Origin: Megascapheus bottae
Taxonomy: Eukaryota; Chordata; Mammalia; Rodentia; Geomyidae
DNA: 64,000 bases
Reading direction: 5' to 3'
Assembly: GCA_024803745.1 (NCBI GenBank)
Contig: JANJXV010000024.1
Location: 16,811,927 to 16,875,926 of the forward strand
The notes beneath the pieces were generated by a model that was not told the DNA's origin, did no database searches, and saw nothing but the letters and a program-made list of their open reading frames with translations. Below are positions 23,868-35,310 of this stretch, piece after piece; the first letter of the stretch is position 1, and each line of letters begins with the position of its first letter. A program made the translations under genes and the position numbers.

Positions 23868-24223
23868 CCTAATTGAATTTTTAAGAGGCATCTTCAAAGA
23901 AATCTGTAAACCTTACTTTTTTCCATCTCTTCATTCAGTAACTATCCATTGAAGGTTTTCTGACTTAGTCTTGCTAGACTCCACATGAAGAACATGAAAT
24001 AAGATCAAGCTCAGGCTCTGGCCTCAAGGTTAACTCATCTGTGAAACTATCAGACACCGCTTATGTCTTCTTCAGCCATCCCCTCCCTACACCGAACACA
24101 CGCACATTCTCCAGCTCTGTTTAGGACTGTGCTTCCATCAGAACAGCTCAGACCCAGAATTAGCATTATCTAATTGCTGTTCTCAATCTTTTTTTCTTGT
24201 CATCCTCAGAAAGAAATATTACA
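23868..24223. other. Intron sequence
   Basis: Nothing recognised. Confidence 0.5.
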
Positions 24224-24239
24224 CTGTCACCTAGTACTT

Positions 24240-24432
24240 TTTTTTTTGCCAGTCCTGGGCTTGAGCTCAGGGCTTGAGCACTGTCCTTGGACTTTCTCAA
24301 GGCTAGAGCTCTACCACTTGAGCCTCAGCACCACTTCCGGCTTTTTTCTATGTATGTGGTACCAAGGAATCAAACCCGGGTCTTCGTGCATGCTAGGCAA
24401 GCACTTTAACCACTAGGCCAAACTCCCGGCCC
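24240..24432 (-). repeat. IDL-Geo SINE with perfect target-site duplication
   Basis: Complete antisense copy flanked by ctgtcacctagtactt at 24224-24239 and 24433-24448 (16 of 16 bases). Confidence 0.95.
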
Positions 24433-24564
24433 CTGTCACCTAGTACTTACACACACAGTCACACATATGTAATAAGAGGTTCTCAGTGTTCATTCTGTAT
24501 ATGTTGTTCTCCAAAGTTGCCCATATTATTCTATTTTACTTAAAAATGCTCACCTATTAAATAG

Positions 24565-24620
24565 GTGTGTGTATGTGTGTGTGTGCGCATGCGTACATGC
24601 AGGCATGTATGTATGCATAG
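24565..24620 (+). repeat. Degenerate (GT)n / tgcatg repeat
   Basis: Alternating GT with interruptions (tgtgtgcgcatgcgtacatgc). Confidence 0.75.
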
Positions 24621-24621
24621 G

Positions 24622-24847
24622 TACTAGAACTCAAGTCCAGAACTTGAATTCTCATTTATTGTTGTTGTTTTTAAGTCATACCTATTGCTTTACCACTTGA
24701 GCCACACTTCTACTGCCAGCTTTTTGCGGATTAATTGGAAACAAGTTTTTCCAGCTTTTGTTTGCCCAGGCTGGCCTCAAACTAAAATTCTCAAATCTCA
24801 GCCTCCTGAGTAGCTAGGGTTCTAGACATGAGCCACAGATGCCTGGA
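24622..24847 (-). repeat. 7SL/B1-head plus Geo-tail SINE, diverged
   Basis: Antisense copy: gctttaccacttgagccacac, ggattaattggaaacaag, cctgagtagctagggttc. Confidence 0.75.
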
Positions 24848-25145
24848 TACCTTCTTTTATAATTGGATTAAATATTAGAGCCTACAGAAGTGACTTTGTA
24901 AATGGCAAACAAGTCACAAATTGAAGTTTGAAAACCACTAAACATCTCGATGACCTTTCTTCCTCTGGTCCCTGTCTTTAGGCGAGCTTAGGAAACTCTG
25001 TTAGCTGTGAGCACCAGGCTATGTGATCCAGAGGTTAGCCCGGTGAGTAAAGACAATGGTTTTTGGCTGGAAATCAGAAGGTCTAGATTCTGCTCTAGTT
25101 CCTTCCGTAGTCATTACTGCTACAACACTGCTTTAAAAAGGGTAC

Positions 25146-25421
25146 TAGCTAGGCGCCAGTGGCTTACGCCTGTTATCCCAGCTACTCAATCTAGGGATTG
25201 CAGTTTGATGCCAAGAGACTCGTCTTCAATTAACCAGCAAAAAGAAAAGTGGGGGAGAGTGGAATTCTGGAAGCAGAGTTATGGCTCAAGTGGTAAAGTG
25301 CTAACCTTGAGCAAGAAACTCAGTGATGGTATCTGGGCACTGAACTCAATGCCAAGGACCACATCAAAAATAAAAAACCAAACCAAACCAAACAACAGCA
25401 ATAAAAAAAAAAACCCTCAGA
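25146..25421 (+). repeat. 7SL/B1-head plus Geo-tail SINE
   Basis: Head gcgccagtggcttacgcctg; tail gcagagttatggctcaagtgg; A-rich (aaacc)n end. The 164-residue frame over it (25007-25501) is derived from the repeat. Confidence 0.8.
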
Positions 25422-25875
25422 TACTAATACCTGTCTTAGCAGGGACATCCATCCAAAGTGTCAGAGTAAATGGAAAAATATTATGTATAAAATCTATGTA
25501 AGTTATTGTTAAATAACTTCATTTTTCCTAATTAAAATTTAATATCAGAGGAATAACTTGAACAGACCATATGTTCTTAATAAAGCAGGGCAAAAATCCT
25601 TAAACAGGCTACAATATGACGCAACTTCCTAAGTGAAAATCTCAGAGTGATATTTGTTTGTGATGGTGTAACTAGGCTTAAATTGAAGAAACTTAGCCAT
25701 ACTTATCCCGTTGCTCTTGAAATGCTTTTCCTGATTTTAAAGTCAAGGAAGCACTAGGTGGTCAATGGGTTTCTAAGGCATTAGCCAATTTGAGAACAAC
25801 TCTGGTATTATCTGCTCTACCCCGCTAGATTCAGAAACATTCATGTCCACTGTTTGTTGTTGTTCATTTGTTTGG
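25422..25875. other. Intron sequence
   Basis: Nothing recognised. Confidence 0.5.
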
Positions 25876-26052
25876 ACTTTTTTGGTGCAGTCATGGGGTT
25901 TGAACCCAGGTCCTGGGTGCTATCCCTGAGCTCTATTGCTCAAGGCTAATCCACTCTACCACTTTGTACCACAGCTCCACTTCTGGTTTTTGAGTGATTA
26001 ATTAGAGGTAAGCCTCTCCTGGACTTTTCTGCCTGGCTGGCTTTAAACTACC
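25876..26052 (-). repeat. 7SL/B1-head plus Geo-tail SINE, truncated
   Basis: Antisense copy with cagtcatggggtttgaaccc and gattaattagaggtaagcc; most of the head end is missing. Confidence 0.75.
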
Positions 26053-26245
26053 TCATGATGGCTGAAAAGCACAGAGTAAAACAAGAAGGTGCCAGGGTCC
26101 TCCTAGAGCATGCTCACTTGATTCATGTAGGCCCCGCCTTTGAAAGGTTCTGCCACATCCCAGAATTCCACTGTCTGAGGACTGGGCCTGTAATCCACAG
26201 GCCTCTGGGGGATGTTTCAGATCCAAACCATCCTACTGAGGCTTA
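26053..26245 (-). repeat. LTR-like ancient fragment
   Basis: The end caggcctctgggggatgtttcagatccaaacc resembles the terminus of MaLR-type or related LTRs. Tentative. Confidence 0.3.
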
Positions 26246-26499
26246 GAAGTCTTCACTTAACCTTCTTCCAGAAGTTGATTCTTCACTGCTCACTTTGGGC
26301 CTTATAAGGAGAAAATAAAATAGTAACAAAAAGAGAACTTTATTTACCACCGCATTGCTACTGTTGCTCTTTAGAAGGTGAAACACTGTTAACACAAATC
26401 AACAATGGCCCAACAAAGATCACAGCTCAGCATTCTCTGGTTACATTTCCCTATCCCCCCCAAAAAAGATACATAAAATACATAACAACTAAGCAATTT

Positions 26500-26708
26500 G
26501 GGGGGGGGAGTACAACACTGAGATTTGAACTTCAGGCCTCATACATGCTTGGCAGGCAATCTACCACTTGAACCATGCCTCCGGGCATTTTTGTGTTAGT
26601 TGTTTTGCAGGTAGGGTCTCATATTCTTTCCTGGGCTAACCTAGGACCTTGATCATCTTACCTATACTTCCCGAAGAACTAGGATTATAGGCAAGAGTCA
26701 CCATGCTC
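26500..26708 (-). repeat. Older B1/ID composite SINE
   Basis: Antisense: catgcttggcaggcaatctaccacttgaacc followed by ggtagggtctcatattc and aggattataggcaagagtcacc. Confidence 0.6.
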
Positions 26709-27689
26709 AATTTTGGCTGTTTTGAAACCTAGCTTGAAGTAAATTTCATGACCACTGTAACTTCTGTGTAAATGATATTCAAAACTCTTTAGTCAATGTG
26801 TTGGAGATGCCTAAAAAGCAAATGGTGGAAGACTTCCATGCAGCTACTGAATGATTCCATTGAGGCCAAGGGGCTTAGATACCGAGGCCTTTGAGTCAAA
26901 AGAGATGGCTCTAGCGAGGACCCGTTCATTGTTCAGCTGTGCTCTCTGTAGGCAGCCTCGGGTGTGCAGTAGGTTGGGAAAGAATCTCGACACTCCTATT
27001 GCACAGGCCTTCTCAGCACTGAATAGCCAAGTTCATGACAGAAGAGAAACCAGGGCCAGCCATTCTGACTCCCACATCTGGATTAAGTTGGCTATTACTA
27101 TACTAAGGAAGTCACCCTGGGCCAGTTGCTTGATTTCACCATGCATGCACTACTTTCTCTGCCTATAAAAATGGCTAGGTTCTACCTTGCAAGTTCAGTA
27201 AAGAATTTAAAGGAATTAGCTTCACAAAAGTATGTAAAGCACTGTGAGTACTTATTCAGTGCTGCCTTTCCTCTCTTGTTCTCCCCTCAGAGTAGCCCCT
27301 TTCCCAAAGACCACAGAAGAGAAATGACATGATATCTAAAGCTGACAGCAAGACTGAGTCTGGGGCAAAAGGCAGTAGAATTTAGTATTTGATTGACATG
27401 TATTCATTCAAAAATCCTGGTACTGTTCAGAAAATCAGTTCTTCACTTTAGATTTTGGTTGTTTTATTTACTACTTCAAAGGAGAATCCAGATGGCTATA
27501 TTTTAAATAACTGATTTTTTTGAGAAGTGAGGCCCAAAAAAGAATTGCTCCTTTTCTTAGCTGGCCTAAACCAGCTATATTGAAAAAAGAGGAGATGATA
27601 GAGGATAGGGGTTGATTTGCCAGCAAATACCACCAATCTCTTATGTATCTTGACAGGTCAAGACAGTATAAATTAAGAATGTGGACTTC
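26709..27689. other. Intron sequence without recognised features
   Basis: The plus-strand frame at 26851-27168 has no conserved motif. Confidence 0.45.
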
Positions 27690-27870
27690 AAAAGCCAGAA
27701 AAGCTTGGGTGTGTGTCTCAATCCTGTCATTTTATTAAAAACACATCCCTTAGCAAGGTACAAATTAAATCTCAGAGTTTCTCAGTTTATTCATCTATAA
27801 GAAAGAAGGCAATCCCTGCAAAGCATTCCTGGGCCAAGTATTAGCCAGTGTTGAGAAACTAGAAGGTAGT
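27690..27870 (+). repeat. MIR element
   Basis: Pattern of MIR sense strand: ctcagtttattcatctataag and upstream decayed core. Confidence 0.5.
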
Positions 27871-28330
27871 AGCAGTCTTGATAATCACTGGCCTGGTAGG
27901 ATGAATCTAAGGAATGACTAAGTAATGACAAAAGCATGAAGGACTATGATGCCTTGAATTTGTTTCCTAGGATAGCCACCACAAAGTGCTACAAACTGGG
28001 TGTCTTAAAACAACAGAAACATATTATGTCATGATTCTGGAGGCTGAAAGTCTGAAACCAAGATGTCAGCAGAGCGCAGGGCTCCTGTGAGTCCTGCAGA
28101 GAAGAATTCTTCACCCACCTTCTAGCTTCTGCTAGCCCCAGGGTTCCTTGACTTGGGTCTGCATGACTTCAATAATCTCACATGTCATTCTCCCTGTGTC
28201 TCCTCACCTGGTCCTTGGGATTGACTGTATTAGACTGGGTCCCACCCTAACAGCCTCAGCTAAACCTGATTGCATCTGCAAAGACCCTCTTTCTAAATAA
28301 GGTCACACCTTAAGGGATTGGGAGTTAAAA

Positions 28331-28344
28331 TATATATATATATG

Positions 28345-28378
<34 letters not shown>

Positions 28379-28386
28379 CATATATT
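28331..28386. repeat. (TA)n microsatellite
   Basis: Alternating TA with a few C/G interruptions, next to the SINE T-tail. Confidence 0.9.
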
Positions 28387-28578
28387 TTTTTTTCTGCCAG
28401 TCCTGGGCTTTGCACTCAGGCCTGAGCACTGTCCTTGGGTTTTCTCAAGGCTAGAGTTCTACCACTTGAGCCACAGTACCATTTCTGGCTTTTTTCTATG
28501 TGTGTGGTACCGAGGAATTGAGCCTTGGTCTTCATGAATGTTAGGCAAGCACTCTACTACTAGGCTAAACTCCTGGCC
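28385..28578 (-). repeat. IDL-Geo SINE inside an LTR
   Basis: Antisense copy, moderately diverged, inserted in the MLT1-like LTR and therefore younger than it. Confidence 0.9.
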
Positions 28579-28620
28579 CAAGACTGTAACATTATTTCTA
28601 GGGGACATCATTCCAACCAT

Positions 28621-29072
28621 AAATGAGTATATAGATTTTCATAGAGACTTTTAGAATTAATCATTCAAGTAAGTGTTGAGATTTCCAAAAATTGAGCAAA
28701 CTCCTTACATCCCAGATAGGGGGTCTTGTGACGAACTGTATTGTGCTATCAGCCTTGTGAGAGATGAATATTTCCCGATCACAAAATAGTCAAAGCTCCT
28801 TAGACCAAACTGTAGACAGGGTTTTCCTTTTAGATTTACTAAGAGACGTACACCCAAGAAAGTATATATCGATTCTGTTCATCCCCAGGGAAACAATTCT
28901 GGGGTATATAGTTTGAAGCAATTTAGGCCTCTATATTATCTCATACCATAGGAAATATTTCTTTTATTTCCTCTCCTTTCTCTGTGTTTAAGTGTTTAAC
29001 CTTACTTAAATATTGTTTGATCCATAGACATATTCAGTTTGATCTGTTATGAGCCTGTCTCTTCTGCCTCTC
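28621..29072. other. Intron sequence
   Basis: Nothing recognised. Confidence 0.5.
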
Positions 29073-29087
29073 AAAATTGGTGATAGA

Positions 29088-29292
29088 GGGCTGGGAGTTT
29101 GGCCTAGAGGTAGAGTGCCTGCCTAGCATGCACAAAGACCCGGGTTCGATCCCTCGGTTCCACATACAGAGAATAAAAAAGCCAGAAATGGTGCTGAGGC
29201 TCAAGTGGTAGAGCTCTAACCTTGAGAAAGTCCAAGGAGACAGTGCTCAGGCCCTGAGCTCAAGCCCATGACTGGCAAAAAACAAAACAAAA
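29088..29292 (+). repeat. IDL-Geo SINE
   Basis: Complete copy. Flanks aaattggtgataga (29074) and aaactggtgataga (29293) form a duplication with one mismatch. Confidence 0.93.
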
Positions 29293-29482
29293 AAACTGGT
29301 GATAGAAAACATCTGTCTTCAGGATATGGAGTGTCTCTAGACCCTGAGGGCCTATGAAGCCCTATGTGAGTCTACCTCAGAGCTACACAGCAATCTCTAC
29401 CACAAGCTACACCACAGTCTCCAGATATAAGGGCAAAAGGAATGCAGCTGCAGTAAAAACTGAGCCAGTTAAAAGATAAACT

Positions 29483-29702
29483 GGGCTAGGAATGTGGCTT
29501 AGTGGTAGAGTACTTGCCTAGCATGCATGAAGCCCTGGGTTCAATTCCTCAGTACCCTATAAACAGAAAAAAGCCAGAGTGGTGCTGTGGACCAAATGGT
29601 AGAGTGCTAGCCTTGAGCAAAAGAAGCTCAAGGACAGTGTCCAGGCTCTGAGTTCAAACTCCAGGACTGGTGGAAAAAAAGAAAGAAAGAAAATAAATAA
29701 AC
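29483..29702 (+). repeat. IDL-Geo-like SINE, ID-closer subtype
   Basis: The head (gggctaggaatgtggcttagtggtagagtac ... ccctgggttcaattcctcag) is closer to rodent ID than the other copies. The tail has the extra piece gagcaaaagaagctc otherwise seen in the 7SL-head class. Confidence 0.8.
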
Positions 29703-29864
29703 TTACAAATTACAACAGGAAGTGTCTTAAGAAATCAGGATACTAGTACGATTCAATGAGATTTTCTCCTAAATACACCATGGGAGGTGCTACCGACTGT
29801 TGGGAAATACTTATTAACAAAGTAGAAACAACCTTTGAGGTTGTTCCCTTCACAAGGCAGGTTG

Positions 29865-30290
29865 TCATCTACTAGGTGAATAGGAAAATTTCCTTCAATA
29901 AATGAGTAGATAAATGATGCTATATCTAGACAACTGAATACTATTCAGCACCAAAAAAGAAATAGGCTAGGAAGGCATGAGAAGACATAAGGAAATTGAT
30001 GGACACAAATGCAGCACAAAGGCTACATACGACGTGATTCCACTCCATCCATATGACATTTGGAAAAAGCCAAAGTATGGAAACAGAAAAAAGGTCAAGT
30101 TGATAACTGCTAACGGAGCTAGGAAGAAATGACTGGGAAGAGTCTGGAGGGCTTTGGGGGGGGGGGGGGTTTCTGTATAGTGAAAATACTCTCATTATAA
30201 TATGGACTTATATCAGCATATATTTGTTCAAATTCTTAGGCTATATAGCACCAAGGTAAATCCTAACGTAAAAGATGGATCTGAGTGATG
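29865..30290 (+). repeat. Ancient L1 (L1M-type) 3' end
   Basis: Sense strand: ctgaatactattcagcaccaaaaaagaaatagg, then tgattccactccatccatatgac, then tatagtgaaaatactc. Typical of the 3' end of old mammalian L1s. A G13 run interrupts it near 30157. Confidence 0.6.
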
Positions 30291-30434
30291 ATGATGAATG
30301 AATGAGTGTAAGTTCATCCTTACTGTATGGTTGGAGATGCCTGGTAGGGTGTTGGCTCTGAACATGTAGAGACAGAACTTACCAGAAATCTCTCTACCTT
30401 CTCCATTTTGCTTAGAACCTAAAGCTGCTTTATA

Positions 30435-30710
30435 AGAGTTAAATGGTTAAAATTAATCACTGGAAGAAGGACAAGTACCATGTCTCTCTTCTGGCTTCTG
30501 GTGGCTTGCCAGCCATCTTGGTAGTCCTTGGCTTGTGAGTATGTATTCAACTCGTTGTGTGTTATCTCTGTGTCTGTATCCAGATTTCCCTTTTTATAAG
30601 CGCACCAAAGTAGAACCCATCCTAATGACTTATTTCCAAATAAGGTCACATTCTGAGGTATTAAGAATTAGGTTGTCAAAATCGCTCTTTTTTCTCTTTG
30701 AGGATACCAT
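30435..30710 (-). repeat. MLT1-like MaLR LTR fragment
   Basis: Antisense: tctcttctggcttctggtggc, tttataagcgcacc, aaataaggtcacattctgaggtattaag. Confidence 0.6.
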
Positions 30711-30851
30711 GTGTGACAAGTACTGGGAGACTGTAAAATGGGACATTTTGTAGTTTAATTCCTAAGCAATAATTATTGAGTACATTTAAAGCTTCAGCTG
30801 GCTGAAGGATGCTGGGATAGTAGGGCTGGCTGGGTCCTTGCCTGACCTAGC

Positions 30852-30956
30852 CATTCCTGTGAGAATAGAACCAACTTCTCTCCCCCAGGCTCTGATCCCC
30901 TCTGCTCTCCAAGAGGTCTGGTAGTGAGTCAGCCCAGCCCCTGGAAGCAACAGCTG
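30852..30956 (+). promoter_or_regulatory. Cluster of TEAD, AP-1 and E-box motifs in the large intron
   Basis: CATTCC at 30852-30857, TGAGTCA at 30925-30931 and CAGCTG at 30951-30956 fall within about 105 bases of GC-richer, repeat-free sequence inside the 35-kb intron. It is a candidate enhancer on motif content only. Confidence 0.25.
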
Positions 30957-31138
30957 CAGAGATTCTCCTTTCCACTGGACACATGCCTTTTCTGGCAAGG
31001 AAAAGATAAAGTGCTTTGATGATAAATTTGTCTGCTTGTTAATGAGTAGTTAAGAAAGAGATAGAGGAAAATCAAAGTCAAAGGACTCTGCTATTGGGTG
31101 TTTTAGCCAAAACTGTCTCCATCTACCTTCTACCCTCC

Positions 31139-31293
31139 AGAGAGAGAGAGAGAGGAAGGAAGAAAGGAAGGAAGGAAGGAAGGAAAGGAGGGAGGGAGGG
31201 AGGGAGAGAGGAAGGGAGGAAGGGAGGAAGAGAGGGAGGGAGGGAGGGAGGGAGAGAGAGAGGGGGGAGGAGAGAGAGAGAGAGAGAGAGAGA

Positions 31294-31354
<61 letters not shown>

Positions 31355-31391
31355 AGAGAGAGAGAGCGGCAGGCAGGCAGGCAGGCAGGCA
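31139..31391 (+). repeat. Homopurine tract (GA)n/(GGAA)n, then (GGCA)n
   Basis: 228 uninterrupted purines at 31139-31366, then a short (GGCA)n run. Frames up to 174 residues over it are low-complexity artefacts. Confidence 0.95.
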
Positions 31392-31599
31392 AAACCTAAA
31401 AACTTTCCTCTACATTTACTTGGCTTATCTCGGCCTTCTCTGGCATTAATATTATCAATGAAAATGAATTCTATATTTAAATTAGAAAAACTTTTCAGGC
31501 CAATTATTCTTTTCTTTTGGGGAAACAACCGCTTGCCACAGGAAACCTGTAAGCTCAAAAGTCTATTTTCCAGATGACAAAGGGCATGATCATGAGGTT

Positions 31600-31790
31600 G
31601 GCGATAATAATCATAACAATTGGTCCTCATAGGATACTCACTCTTTGTCGTCACTGATGTAAATACTTCACAAATATTGTCTCTTTAAATTCTTAACACC
31701 CTTCTGAGTCTTGTACGACTTGTTACGTTCATATAAGGAGAACGAGATCAAAGAGCTAAGGTTAACTCACTGGACCACTCTCTCCCTGTC
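31600..31790 (-). repeat. MIR element
   Basis: Antisense: caaatattgtctctttaaattcttaacac then a decayed end. Confidence 0.45.
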
Positions 31791-32369
31791 TGGGGTTATA
31801 AAATGGCTGGCTTTGTGACTGGCTCCTCTCTCCAGCTTTTTGCACTGTGTGCTCTCAAAACAGCAACCCCCACTCTTGATGTGGGTGAGTCTGGTAACCT
31901 TGGTGTTATTCTCTCAGATACCGACTGAAGAGCCAGCTTCTCCTCATGAAGGAGCAGAGCTAGAGAGCTAGAGAGGGTAGAGAATCAGGTTCAAGAAATG
32001 TGCTCTTCCGTGTCCCATAGCCAGCTCAAGAGACTGAATATTACTTTGAGGACCCTAAAAAAGAAGTCATGTAGCTGACATATTGAATTGAAACACCTTT
32101 GTACTTAAGGATGAGTATTTAAATGTAATCATAATCATAAAAGAGGGCAAGAGTTTCTCTCTTCCTCCAGTAAAGAACCAGTTCCCTTGAAATTGGCAGT
32201 TCTTTTAATTCGATTGTTGTTACTGCTGCACAACTTAGGTGTGCCAATTAAATGTTATTTTTTTTTATAATTTTGAAACTCTTCGTATCTTCACTTCCAA
32301 ATCCTGCTCTATCAAAGTCAAAGTTTGTGAGTGAACACCCAAAAAGCAATGGAGGAGCTATGTTTTAGG
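31791..32369. other. Intron sequence
   Basis: Nothing recognised. Confidence 0.5.
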
Positions 32370-32555
32370 GCAAGCAGTCCAGGCTTTGGATCCACCACAC
32401 GGTAGCTGAAATGCTGTGTGTATCATCCTGGACTGGTGATTGACTTCTCTCTGCTGGCTTTCTTCATCCAGGGTGTAAAAGAAGACCCATCCTGCCTAGT
32501 CAATGCTCTTGTAAGGACTGACTGAGGTTCATTTGCCCCAAACCTATGGAGCACT
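32370..32555 (+). repeat. MIR element
   Basis: Sense: gtccaggctttggatccacc, decayed core, and tctgctggctttcttcatccagg. Confidence 0.45.
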
Positions 32556-32783
32556 GTACAAATGGAAGGGAGTTACCACCACTAAATACACTCCTCACTC
32601 TTAAAAAAAAAAAATTCTGTCTGCTTGATTCTCTCATTCAAAGTCAAGATTGCCACTTTCTTTTTTCTTTTTTAAGTCACCGGTGTCAGTTTTTAGAAGT
32701 GATGTCTATTGTGTTTGGCTCTTTAGCCTTGGGAATGGCAAACCTACAACTTACAACTTTGACAAGGAATCACATTTGATAGA

Positions 32784-33064
32784 AGTTGGGTACTGGTGGC
32801 TTATGCTTGTCTGTCATCCTAGCTACTCAAGAAGCTGAGATCTGAGCATCAGGTTTCAAAGCCAACCCTGGACAGAAAAATCTGAGTCTCTTATCTCCAA
32901 TTAACCACCAAAAAGCAAGAAATGGAGGTGTAGCTCAAGTAATAGATTGCCAGCCTTGAGTAGAAAAAGCTGTGCAAGAATACAAGGCTTTGAGTTCAAG
33001 CCCTACTTCTGGGACCAATAATAATAATAATAATAGTAATACAACAATAACAATACTACTAACA
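32784..33064 (+). repeat. 7SL/B1-head plus Geo-tail SINE with (AAT)n tail
   Basis: Head gggtactggtggcttatgc; tail ggaggtgtagctcaagtaatag ... gagttcaagccc; ends in an AAT/AAC-rich tail. Confidence 0.85.
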
Positions 33065-33311
33065 ATAAAAATCAGTTATTCGTCAGTAGCAGTCCAACCT
33101 GGGTGGGAATGAGGTTATTTCTGAGGTTTCCCAACAGCCCACATTTTGTTGGGGACCCCCAAGGACTACTTGAGTATTTACTCTCTGAAATGCTTCTGAG
33201 CTCCCTAATCAAGTAAATACTTCAATATCTTGGAAATGGAAGAGAGCACTAGTCAGCAAATCCCATAAGGACAGCAGCATCCTTGCTTTGTAACAAACAT
33301 CTCAGGACCCA

Positions 33312-33491
33312 GGCCGGAAGTTTGGCCTAGTGGTAGAGTGCTCACCTAGCATGCATAAAGACCAGATTCGATTCCTCAATACCACATACATAGAAAAAAG
33401 CTGGAAGTGGTGCTGAGGCTCAAGTGGTAGAGCTCTAGCCATGAGAAAATCCAAGGACAGTGCTCAGGCCCTGAACTCAAGCCAGGACTGT
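33312..33491 (+). repeat. IDL-Geo SINE
   Basis: Complete dimer but without an A-tail (ends ccaggactgtgaaa). Confidence 0.9.
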
Positions 33492-33823
33492 GAAATAGGA
33501 ATGGTATTTGCACACCTCCCCTGCATGACGAGAATCAACCTAGGCCCTGTGCATGCTGAAAGTGCTCTGTGAGGACTTGTCATCTGCTGTTGCCTGGATG
33601 GATCTGAGCTCATGAGTTGGCTCCAGAAATAGCTTAGCCACCAAACAGGATGCGATTAACAGGATGGTCGTGCTGACATAGATCATAACAGGGTGATGTC
33701 TCATTCGAACTCGGAAGCTACTCCCACTAATAACATGTAGGGAAAAGTCTAGAGTGAATAGTGGCCCATTGTGAAAAGAAGTGAATAGAGTTTAATCAGT
33801 AGGTATTAGAAGTAGAAATGGGA
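33492..33823. other. Intron sequence
   Basis: Nothing recognised. Confidence 0.5.
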
Positions 33824-33859
33824 GTGTGTGTGTGTGTGTGTGTGTGTGTGAGTGTGTGT
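33824..33859 (+). repeat. (GT)n microsatellite
   Basis: About 17 units with one A interruption. Confidence 0.92.
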
Positions 33860-33889
33860 ACCAGCACCATGGTGAAAACTCAATCTTAT

Positions 33890-34106
33890 GCTCCCTTTTG
33901 GATTATTTTGCTCAAGACTAATGCTGTACCACTTGAGCCACACCTCCACTTCCAGGGGTTTTTGTTGTTGCTTGTTTTATTTTTTGCTAGAATAGGAATT
34001 AAGGGTTTCATAGACTTGTATGCCTGAGCTGGCTCTAAACCACAGTCTTCAGATATTAGCCTCCTAAGTGGCTAAAATTACAGGCATGAGCCCCTAGCAC
34101 CTGGCC
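33890..34106 (-). repeat. 7SL/B1-head plus Geo-tail SINE
   Basis: Antisense: ttttgctcaagactaatgc, cctaagtggctaaaattacaggc. Confidence 0.75.
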
Positions 34107-34118
34107 AGACAGGGCTTT

Positions 34119-34314
34119 TTTAGTTTGGGAAGGAGAGAAAATGAAGGGATGGAGAGAGAGAGAGGGAAGAAGGAAGGAAGGAAGGAAAGAAAGAGGGAGA
34201 GAGGAGGAAGGCAAGGAAGTAAGAATGGAAGGAAGGAAAGAAGGAAGGGAGGAAATAGGAAAGAAAGTAGGAAGGAAAGAAGGAAGAAGGGTGGAAGGAA
34301 GAAAGGAAAGAAAG
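34119..34314 (+). repeat. Purine-rich (GGAA)n tract
   Basis: GA/GGAA-rich with a few T/C interruptions. The serine/proline-rich minus-strand frames here are repeat artefacts. Confidence 0.9.
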
Positions 34315-35310
34315 TGACACCTCCATGACCCATGCATATACTGGGCCTTAGAACTACGACAGACCAATGAAGCTGTATAAGCCCAGCCCTTCTTAAAAGC
34401 AAAAACTGGGTGCCTTCTAATTGTATATTCAGCTGCCCGAAAGTATTCAATATCTTGACGATTTCCTTAACTACATTTCAAAGTTTCAAAAACACCCTTT
34501 TTAAAAATGCATTTTTAATTAAAAAAATAAAGACTTATATTTTTGGTTTGACCTTTTAAAAAATATTGCTTTCCAAAACCACAATGATGGCCTACCCAAA
34601 ATGGATTGTCCTTCCTACAGTGAGGACTGGATGGTTCCAGCACCCCTCCCCACATGCTCATTACCCATTCTTCATCGTGATGACCCCCACATGCTGTGGA
34701 AGCCATTCCTGGGCCCTTGGATGGGAGCAGTCTCTGCTGCCAGTGACCTAATAAGGGCATAGTGGAGATCCTGGGGGTGGGGTAAGGGGAGTTGGGTGGT
34801 ACATGGTATTTTTGCTGATCACAGAGGAGAAGGTGTGGTTTGGCAGGTACCTCATTGGTTTGGCTGGCTCTTGACCTAGTCTTCTCCTTTTTATAGTTCA
34901 ATTTTTATAAACCCATCTCTCCGAATTCTTTTTTAATAGCTCTTAACTGAGCTCTGGGAAGATCGTCCTGACACAGTTTATCCACAAGGAGAATGAACTG
35001 GAAGTGGGTTCTAGCGTGTTCTGATCAGGTGTAGAGATGGTGGAGGTTAAGTCTTTCCTGCCACCAAGTGATGCTGATGATGGTGATGATGTCTGACAAG
35101 GCCAAATTCGGTCATGAGGAAAGTGGGGACACATCTCTCAGTGTGTAGGCAGTGTCTACTGGATTTTAAGAATTTATCTAAGCAATGATATTAGTATAAC
35201 TTTTGCTTATAGATTTACCTCAACTTGAAAACAAGGGGGAAAGAAACTAAATACCGATGGTTAGGTTTGAGGGATCATCAAGTGTTAGCCTGTGACTCCT
35301 CTCTTGGTTC
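34315..35310. other. Intron sequence without recognised features
   Basis: The 128-residue minus-strand frame at 34515-34901 lacks motifs and splice context and is not called. Confidence 0.45.

Larger units (their letters stand above)
27950..28620 (-). repeat. MLT1-like MaLR LTR, interrupted
   Basis: Antisense text with caaactgggtgtcttaaaacaac, ttctggaggctgaaagtctg, ggtcacaccttaaggg and, after the interruption, gggacatcattccaacc. A (TA)n array and an IDL-Geo SINE (28331-28578) sit inside it. Confidence 0.6.

Noticed and set aside
25007..25501. 164-codon plus-strand frame
   Set aside because: Most of it is a 7SL-head SINE. No conserved protein features.
31094..31654. Frames of 89-174 codons rich in Ser/Leu/Pro or Arg/Glu
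   Set aside because: Translations of the homopurine microsatellite.
34056..34450. Overlapping Ser/Phe/Pro-rich minus-strand frames
   Set aside because: Translations of a (GGAA)n tract and a SINE.
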